DNA of 64,000 bases from DAINRZ01 sp964634885 (GTDB lineage Bacteria > Bacteroidota > Ignavibacteria > Kapaibacteriales > UBA2268), in the NCBI GenBank assembly GCA_964634885.1, contig CAZWLN010000007.1, positions 62,001-126,000 on the forward strand, read 5' to 3'. Positions 54,113 through 63,054 of this stretch are shown piece by piece. A program made the translations under genes and the position numbers. The first letter of the stretch is position 1. Each line of letters starts with the position of its first letter. Below the pieces are notes generated by a model. That model saw only the letters and a program-made list of their open reading frames with translations. It was not told the DNA's origin and did not search any database.

Positions 54113-54997
54113 ATGAAACAATTAGTGTTATTATTCATGCTCGTAAACGTATATGCAATTGCCTATTCACAGAAACCCAATGACAAGGGGGAGCCTGCGC
54201 CCATAATGAAATTCACGGAAACGACGCACGACTTCGGAACCATTACCGAAGACGGCGGGAAAGTAAGCTGTACCTTTGAACTGACCAACGCAGGAACAGC
54301 GGACCTGTTCATCGACAATGTCCAGGGCTCCTGCGGCTGCGCCGTACCCGAGTGGAGCAAACCGCCGATTGCCCCCGGCCAAAAAGGCTTCGTCAAAGTT
54401 ACTTTCAATCCTGCAAACAGGCCCGGCGCCTTTACCAAAACAGTTAAAGTAAAGAGCAATTGCAGTGACAGCCCGACAACTCTTACAATTCAGGGTAATG
54501 TCGTCAGGGCACCGGAAAGCACCGGCAGCCTGAAACCCGGCAGCGACGGTTCCCAATCTCTGTTGACAATCGAGCAGGTAATTAAGGACGCGCGCGAGGG
54601 AGTGGAATTCATCGGCAACGAAGAGTTAATCAGCCGCATCGACGCCAATCCGAAGCTGGTCCTGCTGGACGTGAGGACAAAAGAGGAATACGACGCCGGC
54701 CATCTTAAAGGCGCCACCTGGATTGAAAGGGGCGTGGCGGAGTTCACCCTGGCGCGCACCCTGCGCGACGCCGACGCAGAGATAATTGTCTATTGCCTGA
54801 AAGGGAACCGTTCTGCCTTGGTGGTTAAGGCCCTGAAACGGGTGGGATACAGGAATGTGAAGTCCTACTCCGGACTGGAAGACTGGTTCAAAGCGGGCCT
54901 CCCGGTGTACAATTTCCTCGGCGAGGTGAAAATGATTGAACTGAGGAAACTGAACGCCGCTACCAATCCAGTTGAATTCTACCTTGAGAAGAAATAG
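54113..54997 (+). CDS. DUF1573-rhodanese fusion protein, exported
   Basis: The 294-residue product has a signal peptide (QLVLLFMLVNVYAIAYS), a DUF1573 domain at about residues 30-125 (FTETTHDFGTITEDGGKVSC ... DNVQGSCGCAVPEWSKPPIA) with the conserved CGC, and a rhodanese domain at about 160-270 (LLDVRTKEEYDAGHLKGATW ... IIVYCLKGNRSALVVKAL), where the active-site loop is CLKGNR. A periplasmic sulfurtransferase or redox role is likely. It is divergently transcribed from a LysR regulator, which probably controls it. Confidence 0.88.
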   Translation: MKQLVLLFMLVNVYAIAYSQKPNDKGEPAPIMKFTETTHDFGTITEDGGKVSCTFELTNAGTADLFIDNVQGSCGCAVPEWSKPPIAPGQKGFVKVTFNPANRPGAFTKTVKVKSNCSDSPTTLTIQGNVVRAPESTGSLKPGSDGSQSLLTIEQVIKDAREGVEFIGNEELISRIDANPKLVLLDVRTKEEYDAGHLKGATWIERGVAEFTLARTLRDADAEIIVYCLKGNRSALVVKALKRVGYRNVKSYSGLEDWFKAGLPVYNFLGEVKMIELRKLNAATNPVEFYLEKK

Positions 54998-55239
54998 GGG
55001 CCTTTGCGGGCCGGCCTCTGTTTTACAGCCCCGAGCGCCGGGGCCGGCTCATAATTTATGGTTGCGTTCATATTGATATGTTATAGAATAAAAAAAATCC
55101 TTATTTTTACGTCGTCGATTGTGCCGGGAACGGAAGCAGGCGGTTAAGCTGCCCGATTGCAACAATCGCGCTCCGGAGCTGGATTAACTTATTCATGCCT
55201 GGCTTCAGGGCCATCAAACTTATGGCGACAGGAAAAGAA

Positions 55240-55818
55240 ATGGAACAGAACGTATATATCGAAGACAAGAAGTTCGAAGAGGTCGATTTCCGGGAGCAAG
55301 CCCCTGCAAAAGGCGAGTATGACAATTGTGTGTTTAACGGCTGCGACTTTTCAAACGCCGACCTGTCAGGATTCGTTTTTACCGAATGCAGGTTCAACGG
55401 CTGCAATCTGAGCCTTGTAAAGCTGTACAAGACCGCCGTCCGCGACGTTCAATTCAGGGACTGCAAGATGCTGGGGCTAAGGTTTGACGACTGCAACGAA
55501 TTCGGGCTTTCCTTCTCCTTCGACAATTGCCTGCTGAACCATTCCTCCTTCTACAGGACGCAGATCCCAAAGACTGTCTTCAGGAATTCGCAGTTGCAGG
55601 AAACGGACTTCGCCGAATGCGACCTGGCCGGTGCAGTGTTCGACGGCTGCAATCTCGCGCTTGCCGTCTTTGACCGCACGGTGCTTGAGAAAGCCGACCT
55701 GAGGACTTCGTACAACTATTCAATCAATCCCGAAACCAACAGGATCAAAAAGGCAAAGTTCTCATTGTTGGGCGTGCAGGGGCTTTTAGACAAATATGAT
55801 ATTACAATCGAGAAATGA
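55240..55818 (+). CDS. Qnr/McbG-like pentapeptide-repeat protein
   Basis: From the ATG preceded by AGGA the product has 192 residues, made almost entirely of pentapeptide repeats (FNGCDFSNADLSGFVFTECR, FAECDLAGAVFDGCNLALAV) that form a right-handed beta-helix. The C-terminus DLRTSYNYSINPETNRIKKA followed by LLDKYDITIEK is the dimerisation tail seen in Qnr and McbG-like proteins, which protect DNA gyrase from quinolones or microcin B17. Whether this one binds gyrase is unproven. It overlaps the GyrI-like gene by four bases. Confidence 0.85.
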   Translation: MEQNVYIEDKKFEEVDFREQAPAKGEYDNCVFNGCDFSNADLSGFVFTECRFNGCNLSLVKLYKTAVRDVQFRDCKMLGLRFDDCNEFGLSFSFDNCLLNHSSFYRTQIPKTVFRNSQLQETDFAECDLAGAVFDGCNLALAVFDRTVLEKADLRTSYNYSINPETNRIKKAKFSLLGVQGLLDKYDITIEK

Positions 55819-56294
55819 CACCTGAAATCAAAACCTTAACCGAAAAGAAATTAACAGGCAGGCGCCTGACGATGAGCCTTGCCGCCAACAGGACCGGAGA
55901 GCTGTGGGGAGCCTTCATGCCCCGGCTGAAAGAGATTGCAAACAGGGTGTCGGGCGAGCTGCTGTCGATGGCTGTGTACAAGCCCGGCCATTTCGAGAAC
56001 TTCAGCCCCGCCAATGAATTCGAGAAGTGGGCGGCAGTGGAAGTGTCGGATTTCAGTAAGGTACCGGAAGGCATGGAGCCATTCGTCCTGCCGGGCGGCC
56101 TCTACGCCGTTTTCCATTACAAAGGGTCGAGTGCCGACCCCGGCATCTTCCAATACATCTTCGGGACCTGGCTGCCCGGTTCGGGTTATGCCCTGGACGA
56201 CAGGCCCCACTTCGAAGTCCTCGGCGACAAATACAGGAACAACGACCCGGAGTCGGAAGAAGATATCTGGATTCCGGTGAAAAAGAAGGAGTGA
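55815..56294 (+). CDS. GyrI-like (AraC effector-binding domain) protein
   Basis: The 159-residue product is a stand-alone GyrI-like domain: RRLTMSLAANRTGELWGAFM, GLYAVFHYKGSSADPG and FGTWLPGSGYALDDRPHFEV are typical. GyrI/SbmC proteins bind small hydrophobic ligands and, in Escherichia coli, counter gyrase inhibitors. The gene starts with ATGA over the stop of the pentapeptide gene, so the two are translated as a unit. The pairing suggests a joint role in protection of gyrase or drug sensing. Confidence 0.85.
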   Translation: MTPEIKTLTEKKLTGRRLTMSLAANRTGELWGAFMPRLKEIANRVSGELLSMAVYKPGHFENFSPANEFEKWAAVEVSDFSKVPEGMEPFVLPGGLYAVFHYKGSSADPGIFQYIFGTWLPGSGYALDDRPHFEVLGDKYRNNDPESEEDIWIPVKKKE

Positions 56295-56557
56295 GAGAGG
56301 GGAACATTCCGCCGGTTCACAATTTTTCCCCTTCAATTGAAAAAAATTACATAATTTTGTTTTTTTTAAATATTTGAACAGCGTTAATGAGAACGGTACT
56401 TAAACTTATTATTACTGCATAGTTAACCTCAGGAAACCACAGGTTAATGCCGTCTGGTCCGGAACCCGCTTCCGGACAGGGTTTCTATTATTTCGTGTTT
56501 TAAATTAAGGAATTACCGCGGCCTGAAGCCAGGTTGCGGCAATCAATTTTTTACTAT

Positions 56558-56696
56558 CCCGGATAATGCGTTGGAGTTGTAAATATCACATAATCAATTG
56601 ATATATAGCAATTTAACGATTTTCCCCTCCTTGGACAAGGAGGGGCAGGGGTGGTTGGATACTATGTGTTTTGGGGTATCTGATACACAATCCGGG
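56558..56696. repeat. Family-2 MITE-like element (copy 3)
   Basis: A 139-bp element beginning CCCGGATAATGCGTTGGAG and ending TCTGATACACAATCCGGG, with the same interior as copies 1 and 2 (ATATAGCAATTTAACG, CCCTCCTTGGACAAGGAGG). It sits between the GyrI-like and membrane-protein genes, and ends 26 bases before the next start codon, so it provides most of that leader. No flanking duplication is evident. Confidence 0.75.
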
Positions 56697-56722
56697 ATTA
56701 TTATGAATTAGGAGAAATTACT

Positions 56723-57202
56723 ATGAGTTTGATAAGTAAAAAAAACAGCATAAGCATTGTGTTGTCATTTTTCATGCTGTATGCCCTTGTAAACAGCGCA
56801 TTCTTTTTCTTGGGTACGCTGCAATTGGGCCTCGTTCAATGGCTGTCATTCAATGCCTGTTCCCTCGCCATCATTGCGTACTTAGTCTGTTTCGTATGTT
56901 ACCTGACGACGAAGCGGGCTATTTTCCTGGCAATTCCGTTGTTGCCGCTGTATTATTACGGAACGATGGGTTTGTTTGTCACAGCCTGGACTGAAGCCAA
57001 TCTCTTCGCACAGATCACACACATCATCATCACAGTCAATGTCATCTGGCTATTGTATGTTCTATTAAAGGAGAGGCAGTACGAGACGCTCGGCAAGGGC
57101 TGCCTGGCTGCCATTCTGGCGTTCGTGCCGGTATTCGCGGCGATACAGTCCTACGCTCAGTCGCACATGGATGAATTCATTCGCGCGCTCCAAACGATGT
57201 AA
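56723..57202 (+). CDS. Small polytopic membrane protein
   Basis: A 159-residue hydrophobic protein with about five predicted transmembrane helices (near residues 9-30, 36-60, 64-88, 94-114 and 128-146). No family motif was recognised. A GGAG sequence precedes the start codon. The 5' leader is largely a family-2 element. A GC-rich hairpin with a short T tract follows the gene. Confidence 0.62.
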   Translation: MSLISKKNSISIVLSFFMLYALVNSAFFFLGTLQLGLVQWLSFNACSLAIIAYLVCFVCYLTTKRAIFLAIPLLPLYYYGTMGLFVTAWTEANLFAQITHIIITVNVIWLLYVLLKERQYETLGKGCLAAILAFVPVFAAIQSYAQSHMDEFIRALQTM

Positions 57203-57217
57203 TCACGCTGACGATCG

Positions 57218-57250
57218 GGGCCGTCCTGCAGCAGGGCGGCCCGGTTGTTT
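57218..57250 (+). terminator. Candidate terminator after small membrane-protein gene
   Basis: GGGCCGTCCTG and CAGGGCGGCCC form an 11-bp stem with one mismatch; the downstream sequence is GGTTGTTTT. It lies 16 bases after the stop codon. Confidence 0.65.
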
Positions 57251-57338
57251 TAAAGGAAAGGCCATGCTCTGATTGGGTAAGAAACAAAAAACAATTTCTA
57301 AGCATAAACGTTTCAGCCTCAAAAAGGAAAGGAAGCAG

Positions 57339-57530
57339 ATGAAGTATAAAATAAAAATGATGAAAAGCGAGGAAGGCTATGCCGTATGGTGCGAGGACCT
57401 TCCGGGCTGCTTTTCACAGGGTGAAACCGAAGAGGAAGCCGTCGAGAACATCAAGGCAGCCATCGAAGAGTACTTAGAAGCGAGAGATGAATTACTGAAA
57501 AATGAAAAAACCATCCTGATTGAGCTGTAG
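57339..57530 (+). CDS. hicB: HicB-family antitoxin
   Basis: From the ATG preceded by AAGGAAAGGAAG, the product has 63 residues: YKIKMMKSEEGYAVWCEDLP followed by GCFSQGETEEEAVENIKAAI, the partial RNase-H-like fold of HicB. It lacks the C-terminal DNA-binding domain of longer HicB proteins, so autoregulation would need another route. It ends immediately before the hicA ATG. Here the antitoxin gene comes first, opposite to the classical hicA-hicB order. Confidence 0.88.
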   Translation: MKYKIKMMKSEEGYAVWCEDLPGCFSQGETEEEAVENIKAAIEEYLEARDELLKNEKTILIEL

Positions 57531-57743
57531 ATGCCGAAGTTGCAGGGAGTGAACCATCTGAACGCCGTTAAAGCTTTTGAAAAAGCGGGCTTTTGGATCA
57601 TCAGGCAAGGAAAGCATATAATCATGACTAACGGCGAAATTATACTAACTATCCCCAGGAATAACCCCATTAACGCTTTTACAATGGGCGGCCTCGTTAA
57701 AACTTCAGGCCTTTCGCTCGAAAAGTTCAAGGAATTGTTGTAG
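57531..57743 (+). CDS. hicA: HicA-family mRNA interferase toxin
   Basis: The 70-residue product has the double-stranded-RNA-binding-like HicA fold: VKAFEKAGFWIIRQGKHIIM with the predicted catalytic His, and TIPRNNPINAFTMGGLVKTS. HicA cuts mRNA and is blocked by HicB. Its start codon follows the hicB stop with no intervening base, so expression is tightly coupled. The sequence appears intact and potentially functional. Confidence 0.9.
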   Translation: MPKLQGVNHLNAVKAFEKAGFWIIRQGKHIIMTNGEIILTIPRNNPINAFTMGGLVKTSGLSLEKFKELL

Positions 57744-58075
57744 AATGTGAGATCATCCCAAATAATAAGTGTGTTCAGGAAAGAGTATTAGTATAGCCAT
57801 GTATAGGGAATTTGCTTTTAAATTATCTGCCTACTATGGAATTTGAGAACTATACCAAATTATCTTTAATTTGTGTACGAAATTTGGGGGGGAGATCAGG
57901 CTGCACCTTTTGGAGGACTATTCAGAGGCTTCTTTTAGGCTTCATATGCAAAGTCTGTAAAAAGTCAGTAAAATATACCTTATTGGTTCTCATTCTTTGC
58001 ATTCTCAATATGTGTCTTACAGCTATCATTCAGACTCTATTGAGGTTTTATCTGTAATTAAATAGCTCAGGAGTT
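57744..58075. other. Non-coding region between hicBA and the minus-strand operon
   Basis: About 330 bases with no convincing gene, RNA or repeat. An 81-residue open frame here is hydrophobic and cysteine-rich with no ribosome-binding site or homology pattern, and is not supported. The GC content falls toward the right edge of the window, marking the start of an AT-rich island. Confidence 0.5.
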
Positions 58076-58534
58076 TCAAAAAGCAAATTTGAATGCAAAC
58101 ATCACTACAAATATCAATCCTATGCCTACAAATAACACAATTTGAGATTTTTTCAAAGCATTGAAATTTACTTTACTTTCATCTTGAATCTTTTGAACAT
58201 TGATATTTAAATTTTTTAGAGTACTGGGCAATTCCAAATCTAGAATATTCCCAATTAATTTTTTTATTTGATTATGCGTTTCGAGAATTTGATTAATTGT
58301 CTTTAAATTTTCGGTTTTTTGTTCTTCTAGAGCAGTTTTAGCACTTTTTGCTAAATCCTTAATCACTTTCTCTGAATTTTCCATATGAGATTGGGTGTCT
58401 TCTACTATCACGTCGACCTTCTTTGCAAACTCAAGATAATGTGATACTACTGTATCAACTTGCTCTCTTGCAGATTGTAACTTTTTGAGATCTTCTTCGA
58501 GCTCTCCTAATACTTTATTTAAATTTTCGTTCAT
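58076..58534 (-). CDS. Coiled-coil protein with C-terminal transmembrane helix
   Basis: The 152-residue product is almost entirely helical with heptad spacing (VLGELEEDLKKLQSAREQVD ... NSEKVIKDLAKSAKTALEEQ), and a single C-terminal membrane helix (IVLFVGIGLIFVVMFAFKF). A tail-anchored topology with a long cytoplasmic coiled coil is predicted. It overlaps the helicase stop by four bases (ATGA), so it is coupled to it and is the last gene of the three-gene operon. A structural or membrane-docking partner is a reasonable inference; nothing more can be said. Confidence 0.75.
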   Translation of the reverse strand: MNENLNKVLGELEEDLKKLQSAREQVDTVVSHYLEFAKKVDVIVEDTQSHMENSEKVIKDLAKSAKTALEEQKTENLKTINQILETHNQIKKLIGNILDLELPSTLKNLNINVQKIQDESKVNFNALKKSQIVLFVGIGLIFVVMFAFKFAF

Positions 58535-61500
58535 AATGCAGTATATTTATTAGTTAAACTTTTAATTATTTTAGCGTGAATATTAGCAGTTATTTCTTCC
58601 TTAATTTCATTCAACCTTTCAATTTTAAACTCGTTAGCTTTTCGAATAATATTATCATGATAATTTTCAAAGAAATACCAAAATTCTTTATGATTACTTG
58701 TATTGTCAAAAAAACCTATTAAACCATCTTTATAGCTACGTATTAATTCTTCTTCCAGTGTAACATTATTGTTTGTTCCCAAATAGAACAAACAGAATGC
58801 GTTAAGCAAATCCAAAGCAGGGTTTTTGTCGGTTAATGAACGCCGTATCAATCGCACAGCACCTTGTAAATGTTTTACATTGTCTTTCGGTGTTCCTCCA
58901 GCTCCAACAATATCATCATCAACAACTCTGATAAACTTCAAAACAATGTCAGGATGCGATAATTTTCCTCTATCTGTGTCTTCAGTAAGTGAAAACGGCT
59001 CGTCATTATCAGCTTTATAATCATCCTTAGCATACTTTGAATTGAAATAGTAGTAAATAAAATCTTTTAAATCCTCATTTACTTCTTTCCAATTTTTTGT
59101 TTCATCCAAACCCTGAATGCAAAAAGTTCGCATATCATCTATAGCTCGTTTGCGTTTTACTGCAATTTTTTCATAAATAAACTCAGTTAAATATTCGAGA
59201 CATTTATGTACTTCATTCTCGCCTTCACGTTCCGTTACTTTTTTTATTTCCTCTTCGGCTTTATCAGCGGAATAATAACGCATTAGAAACCTTTTAAGAC
59301 CTTGATAATACTCTCCATCTTCTTTTCTTTTAGTTACAATTCTAAACCTTTTTTTGTTAAAATCTTGTGTAAAATCATCGATTAATCCAATGCAGCACAT
59401 ACGATAAATGGCTTTTTCAATGTCATTTTTCTCTTCTTTTGTATATTTCACAAAAGCAACTATTTCAGTACCAACTTTAGTTGATATAAATTTCTCCAAG
59501 AAATTATTTACTGTTTCAGTTGGTTTAATTTCCTCTTCATCATCAAAAAAGATCTCAGTCTTGGATTTGCTTAAAATATTATGCATTTTCTCTTTTTCAA
59601 TTAAACTTCCTTTGAAATTGTTATTGTAAAAATACATAACAGTTCTATAGTCGGCACTGATATATTCTAAGTTCGTTTTTGGAATTTCAATTTTTAAATT
59701 TTTGAATATCTCTTCTAAATCCTTGACATATTGAAAACCTCTAGCTTCTTGTGGAATTTCTCTTAAAACGCAATTATAAATATCACATTTGACTTTGCAA
59801 TCTTTCCCTTTTGATTTTGAAGTACAATTTGTATATTTATTACATTCATATTCACATTGCCTGAATGCAAATCTTGTATTACATATCTCACAACTCAATT
59901 TAACCAAATCCTTTTGAGGTGTAAAAAAATCAAAATATTGACTATCGATGGATATATTATTATTCTGTAAAAATTTTTTTAACTCTTCTTCCTTGAACCA
60001 TTTATCTTTTACTATGCTGATAGGGAATTCGGTTATTGAGCATTTCTTATTTATTCTTACTAATTTATAGTCAGCAAACAAAATTGATGCTAAAGCTATT
60101 TTTCTATCACGTCCTGCACGTCCTGCTTCCTGAACAAAACTTTCAAGTGAACTTGAATAATTTAAATTAATTGTAAACCTTACATTCGGCTTATCAATAC
60201 CCATTCCAAATGCTTTTGTTGCTACCATTAATGGTAATTTATTATCACGGAATTTATCTAAGTTTGAAAATGAAATTGTATCTGTATTGTTGTCTTCATC
60301 GCCATCGCTACTTCCAACAAAGGTACCTAAAACAGGTACTATTCTTTTAAGGGAAGTTTCATTTTCAAAAACTGATATTCCAGTATTGTTTTTATGAGGG
60401 CAAAAAACAATACCAGCTTGCTTATATTCATTTTGATTTTGAAAAATTTCTTTAGACATTTTTGAGGATAAATCTATTTCATTCAAGTCATCATTGCTAT
60501 TTTGTCTTTCTTGAAATGATGATTTGATTGTATTTATTACATTTTCTGTTTGTAATTCATTTATCAGATCTGGAATTTCATTTATGTAATATTTAAGGTA
60601 TTCTTTTTTTGATTGATATACAGCCCATTTATCTGAAATATTAACTGCCTGCAAAACTCCTTTCAATTGATTTTTTTTATCGAAATTAATATCCGGTTGA
60701 TACTGCACAGGTACTCTTTCAATTTTATATTGCAATTCCAATCGATTTGTATTTTCGTATCTAATTATTGTGTCCGCATCGAGTGGGAACGCTCCATTGC
60801 CGGATAATTCACGCTCTACGTCTGCAAGCACGTCGAAAGAAGCGGTCGCAGTTAATCCAAACAGAGTTAATCGTTTATCCTGATCTTTAGGCAAAACATA
60901 GTTGTATAAGTTTCTTCCTAAGTGCAAGTAAGAAAAACGAAAATCATGCCCCCATTCCGAAACGCAATGAACTTCGTCAATCACCCCATAAGCAAAATAA
61001 ACGTGCATATCGTGCATTACTTTAAGTGATTCCCTGAACTCATAAATACATAAACGCTCAGGTGATAAGAATATAAATTGCATTTGAGACGATTGCATAA
61101 GCTTTAAAATCTCTGTTTTTTCTACAGGTGTTAAAGTTGAATTAATATAAGTACAAGTATCAATTCCTGCATTTATCAGTCCGTCGTATTGGTCTTTCAT
61201 TAAAGAACGTAAAGGATCAATAACTAGAGTAACTCCCGGCTGCAACATGCCGGCTAACTGGTAAGTCAGAGATTTTCCACCACCGGTTGGCAATAGACCA
61301 ATTACACTTTTGTTTTGTAAAGCACGGTCTAAGATGGGTAATTGTCCGGGACGGAAATCTTCTTTTCGAAACAGTAATTGCAGAAAATACTGTAAATGTT
61401 CCTTGGTATCGGATATTTCATGATAATTACCTTGTGCATCCTTAGTAACTAAAGGACGATAATCTATAGCATCGGAAGTGTAAATATATCTTTCTATTCT

Positions 61501-63054
61501 TTTTCTTTTTGCTGAGCGAATATTGAAATAACAATTATTATTAGATTTAAACTCACTGAATGTAACTTTAGATATATCAGATTGTTCTTTAACTGAGACA
61601 TCAATAACCATATCATATTCTTTTAACCTCTGTTGATCAGAAATTGTAGTTGAAGGTTTAATATCCAAATGTAAAGAAGAATCGACAAATTCCCCAGTAC
61701 TGATAATTTCCAGTTTCACAAAAGGAAAACTCATCGGAGAATATTCTTTGCTTAGTGCCGTCAAATGTTCAAACATTTGTTTCAAATCTTCGAATGCTAT
61801 AGCTGCACAAGGAACATCCCTCTCAATAACCAATATATGCCATTCTTTATTCTCGATGCTGATTTTATTGGTCATAAGGGCTTCCAAAATGGTTTTTTGC
61901 ATACGGGCAACAGCTATCGGGGCCAAATATTCTATTGAAGTAAAAATATCATCGGGTAGATATTTATCACTTCCGAATAGAATATTACCCAAATCATCAT
62001 GTAGCCTTTGATTCCCAAATACTTGAAATACTTCTTCAATAAATGGACTTGGTCGTGTTGGCAAGCCTCGTGTTACAATATTATTAAGAACCGCATAGAT
62101 TGGATGAACATCATTATATATGCTTGCGCCAATATCAAAAGGCGTAGCAACCTCAAAAGATGAATTTAAATCATATTTTTTCTTTTCTTCTTCTGAGAGT
62201 TTTCCGACTGTTTTAGCTACGAAATCTACCTGATAGGCAGCATGAAACTGAACGGGCGGATAATAATCAATTTTAATGAGATTGACTTTTCCAGCTTCTA
62301 ATTTGAATACAATGAGTTTAAGAGTTCTCTTAGTTCTTTCCAGACTACTTTCATGTTCCTCCTCTAATTTCTGAGGTTTTTTAAAATAATTGTAAAACGC
62401 TTCAACACGTCGGTTACCATTATCTAATGGTGTAATGCAGAAACAATACTGTTCTTTTGTAGTTTCATCACCAACATTTTGAGCAAGCTTTTTTAAGTCA
62501 ATAGTTGGAATATCTAGAATATTTGAGAAGAAATGAAATATAACAGGGGTATCTGTTCTTATATCTTCTTTCGAAACATCGTCTAAATATTCTTTTACAG
62601 GTTTTAGCTTATTCTCATCTTTTAAATAGGCATTAACATGAAGTTTTGCTCTATTCAATGCCATTTCTGATGGCTCGATTAATATCACTTTTTTCGTTTG
62701 ATTTTGGTAGCCTTCCTTTTTCAAATAGTCGAAAAAACAAATAGTAGCAAGCCCCTGGCCACAACCCCAATCAATAATCGTTAGTTCTCGTTTAAAAGCC
62801 TGAGATTCTTTTTTCTTAATAGGCTTTAAGGCATGTTCCATTTTTTCTTCATGCATTTCGCCATAAGAACAAAGATATTTGCAAAGATTTTCGTGAGAAT
62901 CTAGTAGATCAACTCCATGACCAAGAGTATTCCATGGTTTGCAAATTTTTAATCCAGGGCAGATTCTACCGCAATTATTTTTTGCAATTTCTCTTATTTG
63001 TTTAAAGCTCGGATTTTCAAGTGACAATATTTGGTGATTATAATTTCCCATCAT
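58531..63054 (-). CDS. Methyltransferase-RecQ-family helicase fusion protein
   Basis: A 1,507-residue multidomain protein. At about residues 25-65 is a cluster of five cysteines (C28, C32, C38, C58, C62), followed by a class I SAM methyltransferase with motif I DWGCGQG near 95 and an acidic residue in VILIEPSE near 125. Residues of about 300-560 are unassigned. A RecQ-type helicase follows: Walker A LLPTGGGKS near 587, DEVH near 693, TATAS near 735 and QEAGRAGRDR near 975. An eight-cysteine, probably zinc-binding, region lies near 1055-1095, then a helical C-terminus. It is not a standard RecQ, being twice as long. Coupled by overlaps to both neighbours. Confidence 0.88.
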   Translation of the reverse strand: MMGNYNHQILSLENPSFKQIREIAKNNCGRICPGLKICKPWNTLGHGVDLLDSHENLCKYLCSYGEMHEEKMEHALKPIKKKESQAFKRELTIIDWGCGQGLATICFFDYLKKEGYQNQTKKVILIEPSEMALNRAKLHVNAYLKDENKLKPVKEYLDDVSKEDIRTDTPVIFHFFSNILDIPTIDLKKLAQNVGDETTKEQYCFCITPLDNGNRRVEAFYNYFKKPQKLEEEHESSLERTKRTLKLIVFKLEAGKVNLIKIDYYPPVQFHAAYQVDFVAKTVGKLSEEEKKKYDLNSSFEVATPFDIGASIYNDVHPIYAVLNNIVTRGLPTRPSPFIEEVFQVFGNQRLHDDLGNILFGSDKYLPDDIFTSIEYLAPIAVARMQKTILEALMTNKISIENKEWHILVIERDVPCAAIAFEDLKQMFEHLTALSKEYSPMSFPFVKLEIISTGEFVDSSLHLDIKPSTTISDQQRLKEYDMVIDVSVKEQSDISKVTFSEFKSNNNCYFNIRSAKRKRIERYIYTSDAIDYRPLVTKDAQGNYHEISDTKEHLQYFLQLLFRKEDFRPGQLPILDRALQNKSVIGLLPTGGGKSLTYQLAGMLQPGVTLVIDPLRSLMKDQYDGLINAGIDTCTYINSTLTPVEKTEILKLMQSSQMQFIFLSPERLCIYEFRESLKVMHDMHVYFAYGVIDEVHCVSEWGHDFRFSYLHLGRNLYNYVLPKDQDKRLTLFGLTATASFDVLADVERELSGNGAFPLDADTIIRYENTNRLELQYKIERVPVQYQPDINFDKKNQLKGVLQAVNISDKWAVYQSKKEYLKYYINEIPDLINELQTENVINTIKSSFQERQNSNDDLNEIDLSSKMSKEIFQNQNEYKQAGIVFCPHKNNTGISVFENETSLKRIVPVLGTFVGSSDGDEDNNTDTISFSNLDKFRDNKLPLMVATKAFGMGIDKPNVRFTINLNYSSSLESFVQEAGRAGRDRKIALASILFADYKLVRINKKCSITEFPISIVKDKWFKEEELKKFLQNNNISIDSQYFDFFTPQKDLVKLSCEICNTRFAFRQCEYECNKYTNCTSKSKGKDCKVKCDIYNCVLREIPQEARGFQYVKDLEEIFKNLKIEIPKTNLEYISADYRTVMYFYNNNFKGSLIEKEKMHNILSKSKTEIFFDDEEEIKPTETVNNFLEKFISTKVGTEIVAFVKYTKEEKNDIEKAIYRMCCIGLIDDFTQDFNKKRFRIVTKRKEDGEYYQGLKRFLMRYYSADKAEEEIKKVTEREGENEVHKCLEYLTEFIYEKIAVKRKRAIDDMRTFCIQGLDETKNWKEVNEDLKDFIYYYFNSKYAKDDYKADNDEPFSLTEDTDRGKLSHPDIVLKFIRVVDDDIVGAGGTPKDNVKHLQGAVRLIRRSLTDKNPALDLLNAFCLFYLGTNNNVTLEEELIRSYKDGLIGFFDNTSNHKEFWYFFENYHDNIIRKANEFKIERLNEIKEEITANIHAKIIKSLTNKYTAL

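Noticed and set aside
55019..55060. GC-rich hairpin after the DUF1573-rhodanese gene as a terminator
   Set aside because: Stem GCCCCG/CGGGGC is present but has no T tract.
57812..58057. Hydrophobic 81-residue open frame between hicA and the operon
   Set aside because: No ribosome-binding site or family pattern; composition and position suggest chance.
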